A stretch of DNA of 36,185 bases from Propionispora hippei DSM 15287 (GCF_900141835.1 NZ_FQZD01000038.1:1-36185), one strand, 5' to 3'. Counted from the first letter of the stretch, positions 15,071-24,241 are shown. Numbers and translations are program-made. Notes: generated by a model from the letters alone, not told the origin.

Positions 15071-15928
15071 ATGCTTATTATAGAATCAATTGCAGATATG
15101 CGACAATTTGTCAGACAGGCCTGGGCGGCCGGCAAGACGGTTGGTCTGGTGCCGACCATGGGAGCCCTGCATGAGGGGCATCTTACGTTGATGCGGCAGG
15201 CCTGTGCGGCCTGTGATGTGGTTGTGGCCAGTATCTTTGTCAATCCGATCCAGTTTGGGCCGAAAGAGGATTTTGCCGCCTATCCCCGTGATTTGGCCAG
15301 TGACAGTGAAAAAGCCGCCGCTGCCGGTGTGGCTGCTATTTTTCACCCGTCGGTGGCGGAAATGTATCCTACAGGTTTCAGCACGTACGTCCGGGTGGAG
15401 GGGATTACGGAAAAACTGTGCGGTCGTTCCCGGCCGGGTCATTTTCAGGGAGTGACAACGGTAGTTAATAAATTATTCCACATTGTTCAGCCCGACAAGG
15501 CCTTTTTCGGACAGAAGGATGCCCAGCAGGTACTGGTGTTGCAGCGAATGGTTCAGGATTTGAATATGGATGTTTCGTTGGAAGTAGTGCCCATTGTCCG
15601 CGAGGCGGACGGTTTGGCAAAAAGCTCCCGCAATGTATACCTGTCGCCAGAGGAACGACAGGCCGCCCTGGTGCTTTCCCGCAGTCTGGCCAAGGCGCAG
15701 CAGGCGGTAGCGGCCGGAGAATGCGATGTGGCGGTATTGAGGGAACTGGTCACAGAAGAAATTGCGGCACAGCCGCTGGCCACTGTCGACTATGTCGAGC
15801 TGTATGGCTATCCCGGCCTGGAGGATATCGACAGACTAAGTGGCAGGGCGCTATTGGCCCTGGCTGTTAAAATCGGTAGAACCCGGTTGATTGATAATTG
15901 TATTTTGGAGGCTAAGGCATGTTTTTAA
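15071..15928 (+). CDS. panC: Pantothenate synthetase
   Basis: PanC joins pantoate and beta-alanine with ATP through a pantoyl-adenylate. The 285 residues include [14 protein letters not shown] with the HxGH nucleotide-binding motif, [21 protein letters not shown] and [12 protein letters not shown], which corresponds to the KMSKS-like loop. AGGAG precedes the ATG. Its end overlaps panD by 10 bases, indicating coupled translation. Confidence 0.97.
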   Translation: MLIIESIADMRQFVRQAWAAGKTVGLVPTMGALHEGHLTLMRQACAACDVVVASIFVNPIQFGPKEDFAAYPRDLASDSEKAAAAGVAAIFHPSVAEMYPTGFSTYVRVEGITEKLCGRSRPGHFQGVTTVVNKLFHIVQPDKAFFGQKDAQQVLVLQRMVQDLNMDVSLEVVPIVREADGLAKSSRNVYLSPEERQAALVLSRSLAKAQQAVAAGECDVAVLRELVTEEIAAQPLATVDYVELYGYPGLEDIDRLSGRALLALAVKIGRTRLIDNCILEAKACF

Positions 15929-16302
15929 CATCATTGAAAGCAAAAATTCATTGCGCTACGGTAACGGAAGCTAATTTGCAGTATATGGGGAGCGTTACGA
16001 TTGACGAGGCGCTGCTGGAAGCAGCCGGGATGTATCCCAATGAAAAGGTGCAAATCGTCAACAATAATAACGGCAGCCGGCTGGAAACCTATATAATCAA
16101 GGGCCCCCGGGATTCGGGTGTCATTTGCCTGAATGGCGCAGCAGCCCGTTTGGTACAGCCGGGGGACAAGGTCATTATTATCGCCTACGCCATGATGAGT
16201 GAGGCTGAATTTCATAGTTTCTCACCTGCTGTGGTTATGGTAGATGGCAATAACCGGCTTGTGGAGGTTCGCCACGGAGAAGTTCACGGGACTACCGGCT
16301 GA
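15919..16302 (+). CDS. panD: Aspartate 1-decarboxylase (pyruvoyl enzyme)
   Basis: PanD makes beta-alanine from aspartate. The 127-residue pro-enzyme carries YMGSVTID at 22-29; self-cleavage between Gly24 and Ser25 would create the pyruvoyl group. Other family marks are [22 protein letters not shown] and [10 protein letters not shown]. It overlaps panC and is the last gene of the pan operon; a terminator lies 177 bases downstream. Confidence 0.97.
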   Translation: MFLTSLKAKIHCATVTEANLQYMGSVTIDEALLEAAGMYPNEKVQIVNNNNGSRLETYIIKGPRDSGVICLNGAAARLVQPGDKVIIIAYAMMSEAEFHSFSPAVVMVDGNNRLVEVRHGEVHGTTG

Positions 16303-16478
16303 TGTGGTTTTGGACAAATATCCGGTTTTCCTATGGAAAAAGGAATTGACGGAACGCCCAAAGTATATTATGATTTACTCATATATTTTGACTGTATATC
16401 ACGCTGACTTTGTAGCTAAAGAGGCGTTTATTGTGGTAGGATAGGAAAAACTGAATCATACAGGCCGATTGGATAACC

Positions 16479-16521
16479 AAAGGCTAAAGAATGTTTTTTT
16501 AAGCATTCTTTAGCCTTTTTT
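16479..16521. terminator. Terminator after the pan operon
   Basis: AAAGGCTAAAGAATG (16479-16493) pairs perfectly with CATTCTTTAGCCTTT (16504-16518), followed by T residues. It is the only element recognised between panD (16302) and 16522. Confidence 0.88.
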
Positions 16522-16526
16522 ATTTT

Positions 16527-16640
16527 TGTCGATATGAACATAGGTAAGTCGACGACAACGAGACCTTATGAAAAAAGGTCCGTAAAGGAATTGTAATTTC
16601 AAAGTTGGTGGACCACAGCAGGTCAGAACAAAAAAGGGAG
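16527..16640 (+). other. Leader of the sulfur operon sharing a motif with 12296-12400 (copy 2)
   Basis: The core CATAGGTAA, five bases, CGACAACG lies at 16539-16560. TTGTCG (16527-16532) can pair with CGACAA (16553-16558), putting CATAGGTAA in the loop, and GACCTT/AAGGTC forms the next hairpin. A GGTGGACCAC block follows near 16606. The segment ends at the ribosome-binding site of the first transporter gene, so it would be its 5' leader. No known riboswitch class was recognised. Confidence 0.42.
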
Positions 16641-16648
16641 GATAAAAC

Positions 16649-17689
16649 ATGAAGTTTGCAAAAGTGGGAATCATCGCGGGAGTCTTAGCCGGCATGGTGC
16701 TTGGTTTGTCAGGCTGCTCCTCGCAGCAAGCCTCGGAAAGCAAGAATGTTAAAGTCCGGATTGCTTTATTTCCTAATATCACCCATTCACAGGGGCTGGT
16801 TGGCAAAGGCGAGGGCCGTTTTGAGAAAGCCTTGGGTGAAGGCAATCAGGTGGAATGGAAAATATTTAACGCCGGCCCTTCGGAGATAGAGGCCTTATTT
16901 GCCGGTGAAGTGGATATCGGTTATATCGGACCAGGACCTGCCATTACCGGCTATGTTAAATCCAAGGGAGATTTGCAAATTATCGCCGGAGCAACAGATG
17001 CCGGTTCCGTGCTGGTTTCACGCAGCGGACTGATTATTAAAGATTTAAAAGAGCTTAGCGGCAAAAGAATTGCGGTGCCGCAATTTGGTAATACCCAGGA
17101 CTTATCTTTGCGCAATATTCTTTTGGAAAATGGCTTGCAGGACACCACCAAAGGCGGAACAGTTGAGATTCGTCAAGCCGACAATCCGGATATTAAAACG
17201 CTGCTGGATCAGGGCGCGGTTGATGCGGCACTGGTGCCTGAACCCTGGGGCACCCGCCTGATTAAAGAAGTAAAGGCCAATCTGGTGCTGGATGAAAAAC
17301 AAGTTTGGCGAAATGGCAAGTATACTACGGCTGTAGTCATTGCCAGGACTTCCTTTATCAAGGAACATCCTGATTTGGTGGAAAAGTTCCTGCGGACCCA
17401 TGTGGAATTGACGTCGTATATTAATGAAAATCAGGCTCAGGCCCAGGAAACGCTGAATGACCAGATTAAAGCGATTACGCAGAAACCGCTGGGCAAAGAC
17501 CTGTTGGCCGATTCGTTTAAGCGCTTAACCGTAACCTACGATCCTCAGAAAGAGTCGGTCATCGGGTTTAGCAAGCTTTCCGCGGCGGCCGGTTTTGTCA
17601 AGGAAGAACCGGATTTGAAAAATTTGTTTAACTTTACCATCCTGAATAAAGTGTTAAAAGAAAAAGGGCTGCCGACAGTAGAGGAATAA
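16649..17689 (+). CDS. ssuA: ABC transporter substrate-binding lipoprotein, SsuA/NMT1 type
   Basis: The 346-residue protein has a lipoprotein signal peptide (residues 1-23, lipobox LSGC with Cys23). It continues with a type II periplasmic-binding fold typical of the SsuA/TauA/NMT1 family (FPNITHSQGLVGKGEGRFEK, AGPSEIEALFAGEVDIGYIGPGPAI, VPEPWGTRL). AAAAGGGAGG lies about 8 bases before the ATG. Family members bind sulfonates, nitrate or pyrimidine precursors. Its position in front of APS reductase and ATP sulfurylase genes suggests sulfate or organosulfonate uptake. The ligand cannot be read from the sequence. Confidence 0.88.
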   Translation: MKFAKVGIIAGVLAGMVLGLSGCSSQQASESKNVKVRIALFPNITHSQGLVGKGEGRFEKALGEGNQVEWKIFNAGPSEIEALFAGEVDIGYIGPGPAITGYVKSKGDLQIIAGATDAGSVLVSRSGLIIKDLKELSGKRIAVPQFGNTQDLSLRNILLENGLQDTTKGGTVEIRQADNPDIKTLLDQGAVDAALVPEPWGTRLIKEVKANLVLDEKQVWRNGKYTTAVVIARTSFIKEHPDLVEKFLRTHVELTSYINENQAQAQETLNDQIKAITQKPLGKDLLADSFKRLTVTYDPQKESVIGFSKLSAAAGFVKEEPDLKNLFNFTILNKVLKEKGLPTVEE

Positions 17690-17696
17690 TCACCGG

Positions 17697-17756
17697 GGCA
17701 ACCGCTGACTTAATGAGTCTGCCAGGCTGTGCAGTGTGAATAAATCAGTGGTTCCT
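17697..17756 (+). repeat. MITE-like repeat, internally deleted copy (60 bp)
   Basis: The two ends match the ends of the 169-bp repeat at 19326-19494 (CAACCGCTG...TTAATGAG and GCCAGGCTGTGCAGTGTGAA...CAGTGGTTCC), while about 105 internal bases are missing. AACCGCTGA and TCAGTGGTT form the inverted ends. It lies between ssuA and ssuB. Confidence 0.75.
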
Positions 17757-17783
17757 TCTAAGGCAGTGGGAAGAGGTGAAACA

Positions 17784-18623
17784 GTGAGTGTTGTCATTAA
17801 CCATATCAACAAACAGTTTGTTACGGATCATAAGACCGTTCATACGTTAGACGATATTAATCTGGAGTTCAAAGAAGGCGAGTTTATCTGCCTGTTGGGA
17901 CCGTCAGGCTGCGGTAAATCGACCTTGCTTAATATTATCGCCGGACTGGAAGCGGCAACGGCGGGAAACGTGCTGCTGCAAGGTAAGGAAATTCAAGGCG
18001 CCGGTCCCGACCGGGCCGTCATGTTTCAGGAAGCGGCACTGTTCCCCTGGCTGCGGGTCATTGACAATGTGGAATTCGGGATGAAACTGGCCGGTGTGCC
18101 GAAACAGGTACGGCGCGAAACGGCGGTCAAATATTTGAAAATGGTGCACCTCACCAGGTTTCAGGATTGTTTTGTCCATGAATTATCAGGCGGTATGAAG
18201 CAGCGGGTTGCCCTGGCCAGGGCCTTAACGCTCGACTCGAAAGTATTGTTAATGGATGAACCCTTTGCCGCTCTGGACAGCCAGACCAAAAATATTCTGC
18301 AGGCCGAACTGCAGCGTATCTGGTGGGAGACGAAAAAAACCATTCTGTTTGTTACGCATAATGTGGAAGAAGCTGTAGTGCTCGCCGACCGGGTAGTGGT
18401 CATGTCGGCTAATCCGGGCCGGATAAAAAAAGAATTCCACATTCAGCTGGCCCGGCCGCGGCTGCCGGAAAGCCTGGATGTTTCCTACTTTGTGACAGAT
18501 ATTCTCCGGGAACTCAAAGAGGAGGTGGAGAAGGTTGCCAAAGCTGAATTCGACAGTGACTGGAATATTAAAAAAGATACTATTTTACCTGATTCTGATA
18601 GCAATATGGGAATCGGCTTATAA
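17784..18623 (+). CDS. ssuB: ABC transporter ATP-binding protein, SsuB type
   Basis: The 279-residue ATPase has Walker A GPSGCGKST, the Q-loop in VMFQEAALFPWL, signature LSGGMKQRVALARAL, Walker B VLLMDEPFAALD and the H-loop FVTHNVEEAV. This is the nitrate/sulfonate/taurine subfamily pattern. The GTG at 17784 is preferred because GAGG lies 7 bases upstream; a GTG at 17736 would add 16 residues from the repeat. The gene energises the SsuA-SsuC importer and overlaps ssuC by 89 bases. Confidence 0.9.
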   Translation: MSVVINHINKQFVTDHKTVHTLDDINLEFKEGEFICLLGPSGCGKSTLLNIIAGLEAATAGNVLLQGKEIQGAGPDRAVMFQEAALFPWLRVIDNVEFGMKLAGVPKQVRRETAVKYLKMVHLTRFQDCFVHELSGGMKQRVALARALTLDSKVLLMDEPFAALDSQTKNILQAELQRIWWETKKTILFVTHNVEEAVVLADRVVVMSANPGRIKKEFHIQLARPRLPESLDVSYFVTDILRELKEEVEKVAKAEFDSDWNIKKDTILPDSDSNMGIGL

Positions 18624-19329
18624 GCTGGGCGTAGATATATTACACGTTTGGAAACCTTATATTTTCCCTTCGCCGGTGGATGTTCTGAAAACGCTGGCCG
18701 GCCTGATTGGCGACAATAGTCTGGGGATTGCCGTGCTGGCCAGCGCCAAGCGAATTTTTATCGGCTATTTGCTGTCCATGGCGCTGGGAATTGTGATCGG
18801 TCTGCTGGTGGTCCGGTTTAAGTATCTGGATGAGAATCTTAGCCCTCTTATTTTAGGTATGCAAACGCTGCCAAGCATTTGCTGGCTGCCGTTTGCTATT
18901 TTGTGGTATGGACTTAACGAAAGCGCCATTATTTTTGTCATAGCCATAGGTTCTACCTTTGCTGTTGCCATGTCCATCGAATCAGGCATAAAGAACATCA
19001 ACCCGCTCTATTTGAGAGCCGCCAAAACCATGGGCGCCAAGGGCTTTACCAGCTACAGGTATGTAACTATTCCGGCCAGTCTGCCCAGTCTGATTTCCGG
19101 TTTGAAGCAGGGCTGGTCATTCGCCTGGCGGGCGCTGATGGCCGGTGAAATGATGTCGGCCACCAAGGGACTGGGCCAGGTGTTGATGGTTGGACGGGAT
19201 TTGGCCGATATCAGCCAGGTAATGGCGGTTATGCTGGTCATTATTATTTTAGGCGTTGCCGTCGACAAACTGATTTTCGGCCGCTTGGAAAACAATGTCC
19301 GCCAAAGATGGGGACTAAATAAAGCTTAG
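18535..19329 (+). CDS. ssuC: ABC transporter permease, SsuC type
   Basis: The 264-residue membrane protein has about six helices and the BPD_transp_1 EAA loop (AAKTMGAKGFTSYRYVTIPASLPSLISGL). It starts at TTG (18535) with GGAG just upstream, inside the 3' end of ssuB. The family is SsuC/TauC/NrtB. Its stop codon TAG falls on the terminal TTAGGG of the adjacent repeat, so the repeat may have supplied the C-terminus. Confidence 0.88.
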   Translation: MPKLNSTVTGILKKILFYLILIAIWESAYKLGVDILHVWKPYIFPSPVDVLKTLAGLIGDNSLGIAVLASAKRIFIGYLLSMALGIVIGLLVVRFKYLDENLSPLILGMQTLPSICWLPFAILWYGLNESAIIFVIAIGSTFAVAMSIESGIKNINPLYLRAAKTMGAKGFTSYRYVTIPASLPSLISGLKQGWSFAWRALMAGEMMSATKGLGQVLMVGRDLADISQVMAVMLVIIILGVAVDKLIFGRLENNVRQRWGLNKA

Positions 19330-19494
19330 GGAACCGCTGGTTTAATGAGCATGTCAGCCTGACGAGAGATTTTTTCGGCTGGCAAGGAAGTAAATCGCGG
19401 GAATAGCGGTCCCTATTTCAAAGTTTTGCTGACGCAGCCAGACGGAGAAAGATCCGCCAGGCTGTGCAGTGTGAATAAACCAGTGGTTCCCTAA
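19326..19494 (+). repeat. MITE-like repeat, full copy (169 bp)
   Basis: Terminal inverted repeats TTAGGGAACCGCTGGTTTA and TAAACCAGTGGTTCCCTAA pair over 19 bases with one G-U type exchange. A TA lies at each end, as in IS630/Tc1-type MITEs. A copy in the opposite orientation is at 3677-3836 and an internally deleted copy at 17697-17756. No protein is encoded. It separates ssuC from the flavoprotein gene and may form a strong hairpin in the operon mRNA. Confidence 0.8.
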
Positions 19495-19522
19495 CATATA
19501 CCAAAAGAGAGGACCAGGAAGT

Positions 19523-21214
19523 ATGAAGCTGGAGACAAAGGTGCTACATACCGATGTATTGGTGGTTGGCGGCGGAACGGCAGGTTGTTTTGCCGCATTG
19601 ACCATGGCCGAGCGGCCGGCCGTCAACGTTCTGATTGCCGAAAAGGCCAATATTAAGCGCAGCGGCTGTCTGGCGGCCGGCGTCAATGCCCTGAATGCTT
19701 ATATTGTGGAAGGACAAAGCCCGGAAAGTTATCTTGACTATGTCAGGCAGGATGCGGCTAAAGTCATCAGGGAGGATCTGGTATACTCCATGTCCAAGCG
19801 GCTCAACGCTGTTACGGCAAAGCTGGAGAAACTGGGTCTGGTCATTCTGAAAGACCGGGACGGAAAATATATGGCCCGCGGCAACCGCAACATTAAGATC
19901 AACGGCGAAAATATCAAGGTGCTGTTGGCCGAAGCCGTGGCGGCATCGCCTGGCGTTACTGTTTTAAACCGGTTTTGCGTAACCGATTATATAGTGGATA
20001 ATGGTGTGGTCACCGGAGCGTACGGGTTTTCGATTACCGAGCCTGTTTTCTATGCCGTTTACGCCAAGGCAGTTATCTGTACCACCGGCGGCGCTGCCGG
20101 GTTATACAGACCCAATAATCCCGGCTTTTCCCGCCACAAGATGTGGTACTCCCCGTTTAATACGGGAGCCGGCTATGCGATGGGGATTCGTAAGGGCGCG
20201 GAGATGACCACCTTTGAGATGCGCTTTATTGCGCTGCGCTGTAAAGACACCATTGCACCCACCGGGACAATTGCCCAAGGCGTTTGGGCGCCGCAAATCA
20301 ACAGCCGGGGTGAGGAATATGAAAAGCAGTACGGCGTTCCCAACACATCGCTCAGGCTGTATTCGACCGTGCAGGAAAATCAACAGGGCCGGGGTCCCTG
20401 CTATTTGAAAACGGCGGGTATTACTGCCGAACAGGAGCAGGAGCTGTATAAGGCTTATTTAAATATGGCGCCTTCGCAAACGTTGCGCTGGCAGGAGAGC
20501 GGCCGGGGGCCGGCCGTGGAGCATGTGGAGATTGAAGGGACGGAGCCTTATATTGTCGGTGGACACACCGGCAGCGGTTATTGGGTGGATACGCGGCGCC
20601 GGACAACGCTGCCGGGATTGTACGCTGCCGGCGATGTGGCCGGCGGCAGTCCGCAAAAATATGTGACAGGTTGTCTGGCGGAAGCCGAAATCGCCGCTTT
20701 AGCCGTCCTGGAGGATATTCAGGACAAACCGGCTCCTGTCGCCGATTTGGCGGAGATTGACGGGGAACAGGAAAAAATTCTTGCTTGCTTAACCCGGTCG
20801 GTCGGCTTATATCAAACGGAACAACTGGAAGAAGCCATGCAGAAAACCATGGATGAATATGCCGGCGGGATTACGGCGGGATATGTATATAACCGGGAAA
20901 AACTGCGGGTGGCCCAAGGTCGTATTGAAGAGTTACTGGTCCTGGCAAGGCAGCTTAGTGCCGGCGACATGCATCAACTAATGCATATCCATGAACTGCT
21001 TGACCGTCTGTATGTATGCAAAACACTGATTGCTCATTTGGCGGCACGGCAAGAGACACGCTGGCGCGCTTTTCAGGAAAACGCCGATTATCCCTGCCAG
21101 GATGACGAACACTGGCTGAAATATGTGAATTCCCGCCAGGAAGCAGGCAAAGTGCGCATTGTGCTGCGGAATATTGTCGAGAAGGATGAGATCTATGAGC
21201 ATACGGATCAATAA
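19523..21214 (+). CDS. aprA: APS reductase alpha-subunit-like flavoprotein
   Basis: The 563-residue protein belongs to the fumarate reductase/AprA flavoprotein superfamily: VVGGGTAGCFAALTMAE binds FAD (residues 14-30), and CTTGGAAGLYRP, NTGAGYAMGIRKGAEM and LPGLYAAGDVAGGSPQKYV follow. AprA reduces APS to sulfite and AMP. The neighbours decide the call: a two-cluster ferredoxin overlapping its end, then ATP sulfurylase subunits CysD and CysN. It is shorter than dissimilatory AprA (about 640 aa), which suits an assimilatory variant. The order is A then B, the reverse of dissimilatory aprBA. GAGAGGACCAGG precedes the ATG. Confidence 0.85.
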   Translation: MKLETKVLHTDVLVVGGGTAGCFAALTMAERPAVNVLIAEKANIKRSGCLAAGVNALNAYIVEGQSPESYLDYVRQDAAKVIREDLVYSMSKRLNAVTAKLEKLGLVILKDRDGKYMARGNRNIKINGENIKVLLAEAVAASPGVTVLNRFCVTDYIVDNGVVTGAYGFSITEPVFYAVYAKAVICTTGGAAGLYRPNNPGFSRHKMWYSPFNTGAGYAMGIRKGAEMTTFEMRFIALRCKDTIAPTGTIAQGVWAPQINSRGEEYEKQYGVPNTSLRLYSTVQENQQGRGPCYLKTAGITAEQEQELYKAYLNMAPSQTLRWQESGRGPAVEHVEIEGTEPYIVGGHTGSGYWVDTRRRTTLPGLYAAGDVAGGSPQKYVTGCLAEAEIAALAVLEDIQDKPAPVADLAEIDGEQEKILACLTRSVGLYQTEQLEEAMQKTMDEYAGGITAGYVYNREKLRVAQGRIEELLVLARQLSAGDMHQLMHIHELLDRLYVCKTLIAHLAARQETRWRAFQENADYPCQDDEHWLKYVNSRQEAGKVRIVLRNIVEKDEIYEHTDQ

Positions 21215-21509
21215 AGATAACTGTATCGGCTGCGGCGGTTGCCGCCAGGTGTGTCCGGGCAGCCTGCTGTATGCTGATGAACAGAGGAAAAGCGAAATCC
21301 GCTATCCTCAGGATTGCTGGGGCTGTACTTCCTGCGTCAAGGAATGTCCGGTTGCCGCCATTCAATTTTATCTGGGGGCGGATATCGGCGGCCGCGGCGG
21401 TTACCTCTACACCCGATGGGAAAAGAATTATCTCCATTGGGTTATGGTAGGCCCGGATGGTGCGGAAACGGTGATTACCATTGATAAACATAAGGCAAAT
21501 GCGTATTAA
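21195..21509 (+). CDS. aprB: APS reductase beta-subunit-like ferredoxin, two [4Fe-4S] clusters
   Basis: The 104-residue protein has cluster Cys at 10, 13, 16, 20 and at 41, 44, 47, 51 ([11 protein letters not shown] and [11 protein letters not shown]). A tail with aromatic residues follows ([17 protein letters not shown]), as in AprB, where it contacts the flavoprotein. The start at 21195 overlaps aprA by 20 bases with AAGGATGAG upstream. It would deliver electrons to the FAD of AprA. It is shorter than the dissimilatory subunit (about 150 aa). Confidence 0.88.
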   Translation: MSIRINKDNCIGCGGCRQVCPGSLLYADEQRKSEIRYPQDCWGCTSCVKECPVAAIQFYLGADIGGRGGYLYTRWEKNYLHWVMVGPDGAETVITIDKHKANAY

Positions 21510-21519
21510 GGAGGCAGTT

Positions 21520-22320
21520 ATGGATCATTTGGATAGTTTAGAGGCACAGAGCATTTATATTTTGCGGGAAGCCTATAAAAAGTTTGGCAAATTGGGTATG
21601 TTGTGGTCCATCGGCAAAGATTCGACCGTGTTATTGTGGTTGGCGAAAAAAGCTTTTTTTGGTCATTCGCCTTTCCCGTTTATTCACGTAGATACAACCT
21701 ATAAAATACCGGAGATGATTGCCTATCGTGACCGGATAGCCAAAGAATATCAATTGGATTTGATTGTGCACACGAACGAGGAGGCGCTGCGGGACGGTAT
21801 GGGGCCGGATAAGGGACGGCTGGTTTGCTGCAAGGCGCTAAAAACCGACGGACTGCAGCAGGTTGTGACCCAGTATTCCTTTGAAGGGCTGATTCTGGGC
21901 ATCCGCCGGGATGAAGAAGGGTCCCGGTCCAAAGAAAGAGTGTTCAGCGAACGAAATAAGGATTCGGAATGGGATTATACCAACCAGGCTCCCGAATTAT
22001 GGGATCAGTTTAAAACCGATTTTCCCAAAGGAAATCATATCCGGGTGCATCCTATTCTCCACTGGAATGAAATTGATATTTGGGCCTATATTGAACGGGA
22101 AAATATCCCCTTGGTCGATTTGTATTTTGCCAGAAACGGCAAGCGCTACCGCAGTTTAGGCTGTGCTCCCTGTACCGGACAGATTGATTCCCAGGCAGTG
22201 ACGGTAGCGCAAATTATTGAAGAACTGAAGCACACTACGGTGAGCGAGCGGGCTGGCCGGGCGCAGGATCAGGAGGATTCCTACGCCATGCAGAAGCTGC
22301 GCAAAGACGGTTATATGTAA
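21520..22320 (+). CDS. cysD: Sulfate adenylyltransferase subunit 2
   Basis: CysD is the ATP pyrophosphatase subunit that makes APS from sulfate and ATP. The 266-residue protein has the PP-loop [41 protein letters not shown] and the C-terminal LGCAPCTG of the family. AAGGAGG lies just before the ATG at 21520. It follows aprB by 10 bases and precedes cysN by 14. Confidence 0.96.
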   Translation: MDHLDSLEAQSIYILREAYKKFGKLGMLWSIGKDSTVLLWLAKKAFFGHSPFPFIHVDTTYKIPEMIAYRDRIAKEYQLDLIVHTNEEALRDGMGPDKGRLVCCKALKTDGLQQVVTQYSFEGLILGIRRDEEGSRSKERVFSERNKDSEWDYTNQAPELWDQFKTDFPKGNHIRVHPILHWNEIDIWAYIERENIPLVDLYFARNGKRYRSLGCAPCTGQIDSQAVTVAQIIEELKHTTVSERAGRAQDQEDSYAMQKLRKDGYM

Positions 22321-22334
22321 AGGAGAGAAAACGG

Positions 22335-24050
22335 ATGGTAGCTGCCAGAGAATCATTGAACATCGTCGTAGTGGGACATGTCGATCATGGAAAGTCAACC
22401 GTCATTGGCCGGTTGCTGTATGATACCAAATCCCTGCCCGAAGGCGCGATTGAACGGGTGAAGCGGATTTCTCAGGAAAAGGGGAAGCCTTTTGAATACG
22501 CCTATTTGCTGGATGCCTTTGAAGAAGAGCAAAAACAGGGCATTACCATAGATACCACGCAATTGCAATTTCATACCGAACAGCGGGATTATGTCATTAT
22601 TGATGCACCGGGGCATAAGGAATTTTTAAAGAATATGATTTCCGGCGCAGCCAACGCCGAAGCGGCGCTGCTGATTGTAGACGCTAATGAAGGCATTCAG
22701 GAGCAATCCAAGCGTCATGGCTATATTCTGTCCCTGCTGGGCATTCAAAAAGTATATGTGCTGATCAATAAAATGGACTTGATCGGCTATTCGGAAGCCA
22801 TTTATCATCAGATCAAAAAGGAAATGCATGAATTTTTGGGTAACCTTCAGGTATATCCCTTGAAATACATTCCCGTATCGGCGTTTTGGGGTGAGAATAT
22901 TACGCTGCATTCGGAAAAAATGTCCTGGTACAAGGGAGAGCCACTGTTGACTGCCCTGGATTTGTTTGAAAAGGATCGCGGACTGGAAGACAAAGCGCTG
23001 CGGTTTCCCATCCAGGATGTTTACAAGTTTGATCACCGGCGCATTATTGCCGGGCGGATTGAAGCGGGGACCTTGCGGGAAGGCGATGAAATTGTTGTCG
23101 TTCCCGGCCGTAAAACGACCCGGATCAAAACCATCGAGTACTGGGCGGAGCGGGATAAGACCAAGCATTCCCAGGCCGGCATGTCGGTAGGGATCACTGT
23201 GGAAGATGAGTTTTTTAACCAGCGCGGTGAAATGATTGTTCATAAGGAGGATATTCCGCTTATTGCCAATACCTTTAAGGCCAATATTTTCTGGATGGGC
23301 AAAAGGCCTTTGCAAAAGGGACAGGAATATAAGCTGAAGCTAGTCACCCAGGAGGTGGAGTGCGAGATATATTCCATTACCAAAGTAGTTGATGCTACAA
23401 CGCTGGCAGCTACGGAAGACGCCGGTCAGGTGAATACCAACGATGTGGCGGAAGTGATTATCCGGACGAAGCGGGAAATCTGTTTTGACGAATTCCGGAA
23501 CAATCCGGTCACCGGGCGGTTTGTGCTGGTTGACGGCTACGAGACATGCGGCGGCGGAATTGTATCCGGTTTGGTGGAGGGCCTCAAGGCAGGAAGCTCG
23601 TTGGTAAAACAGGATAAGGAATTGATCGTCGGCTGCTTTGATGAATACTATTATATTCTCTCGGAAAATCGGCTGGAACGTTTGCCGCGTAAAGCCCATA
23701 ACTTCCATGTGGGCGATGTACTGCCGATTACAGGAGACAGCTATGAATATCCGCAGGACTTTGATTTGATGGATGCCAGCGGGGGCCTGGCCGCTAAGGT
23801 GCGCAATGCCAAGCTGCAGACGCTGGTGTCGTTGGCGGAATATACCTATAGCGGGGTGCCTGTCCTCAATCCGCAGGGCTTTTATGTCCGGGTGGCGTCG
23901 GTCGAAGATCTGGCCTTATTTCGGCAGGAATACGCCGCTGCAGGCGGTCCGTCCGGTGCTGTGGTGAATAAGTGGCTTTCCTTCGGCAAGTTCCGGGAAG
24001 TCCGTTTCCTGCCGTCCCGGCAGACGCTGGAAGTTGAATACCATATTTAA
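22335..24050 (+). CDS. cysN: Sulfate adenylyltransferase subunit 1 (GTPase), C-terminally extended
   Basis: CysN is the EF-Tu-like GTPase that drives APS synthesis by CysD. Motifs are GHVDHGKST (14-22), the effector [14 protein letters not shown] and NKMD, followed by two beta-barrel domains. At 571 residues it is about 100 longer than a usual single-domain CysN. The added tail (from about residue 465, [15 protein letters not shown] to LEVEYHI) has no Walker A motif, so it is not a fused APS kinase (CysC). Absence of CysC agrees with direct APS reduction by AprAB. AAAGGAGAG precedes the ATG. It closes the sulfur operon. Confidence 0.95.
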   Translation: MVAARESLNIVVVGHVDHGKSTVIGRLLYDTKSLPEGAIERVKRISQEKGKPFEYAYLLDAFEEEQKQGITIDTTQLQFHTEQRDYVIIDAPGHKEFLKNMISGAANAEAALLIVDANEGIQEQSKRHGYILSLLGIQKVYVLINKMDLIGYSEAIYHQIKKEMHEFLGNLQVYPLKYIPVSAFWGENITLHSEKMSWYKGEPLLTALDLFEKDRGLEDKALRFPIQDVYKFDHRRIIAGRIEAGTLREGDEIVVVPGRKTTRIKTIEYWAERDKTKHSQAGMSVGITVEDEFFNQRGEMIVHKEDIPLIANTFKANIFWMGKRPLQKGQEYKLKLVTQEVECEIYSITKVVDATTLAATEDAGQVNTNDVAEVIIRTKREICFDEFRNNPVTGRFVLVDGYETCGGGIVSGLVEGLKAGSSLVKQDKELIVGCFDEYYYILSENRLERLPRKAHNFHVGDVLPITGDSYEYPQDFDLMDASGGLAAKVRNAKLQTLVSLAEYTYSGVPVLNPQGFYVRVASVEDLALFRQEYAAAGGPSGAVVNKWLSFGKFREVRFLPSRQTLEVEYHI

Positions 24051-24083
24051 TTATATTTTGGCACAATTATTTTGGTCCCGTTA

Positions 24084-24112
24084 TTGACGGCAGAGGGCGG
24101 AGGGGTTACAAT
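24084..24112 (+). promoter_or_regulatory. Promoter of the thi operon
   Basis: TTGACG (24084-24089) and TACAAT (24107-24112) are 17 bases apart, just before the TPP riboswitch. Confidence 0.7.
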
Positions 24113-24130
24113 CAAATTATAATTTCATAA

Positions 24131-24222
24131 AATTGCCGAGGGAGCTCATGTTATGGGCTGAGAGTGGACTAGTAAGCACCTTACCTCTAAACCTGATCGG
24201 GATAATGCCCGCGTAGGAAGTG
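24131..24222 (+). promoter_or_regulatory. TPP riboswitch of the thi operon
   Basis: The aptamer has the conserved blocks GGGCTGAGAG (24155-24164), ACCTCTAAACCTGATCGGGATAATGCCCGCGTAGG (its middle and end, with CCTGATC and GTAGGAAG). These are the thi-box pyrimidine- and pyrophosphate-sensor helices. A terminator follows at 24242, so thiamine pyrophosphate should end transcription before thiS. Confidence 0.95.
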
Positions 24223-24241
24223 TATGAATTGGTTATGCATG

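Noticed and set aside
16244-16444. Small open frame overlapping the end of panD
   Set aside because: No ribosome-binding site, AT-rich tail and no recognisable domain.
16527-16640. SAM-I or cobalamin riboswitch before the sulfur operon
   Set aside because: None of the conserved SAM-I or cobalamin-box blocks is present.
22626-23315. Minus-strand open frame of about 229 codons within cysN
   Set aside because: It is antisense to conserved GTPase coding sequence, with no family resemblance and no start signals.
22335-24050. CysN-CysC fusion
   Set aside because: The extra length suggested an APS kinase domain, but the tail has no Walker A motif.
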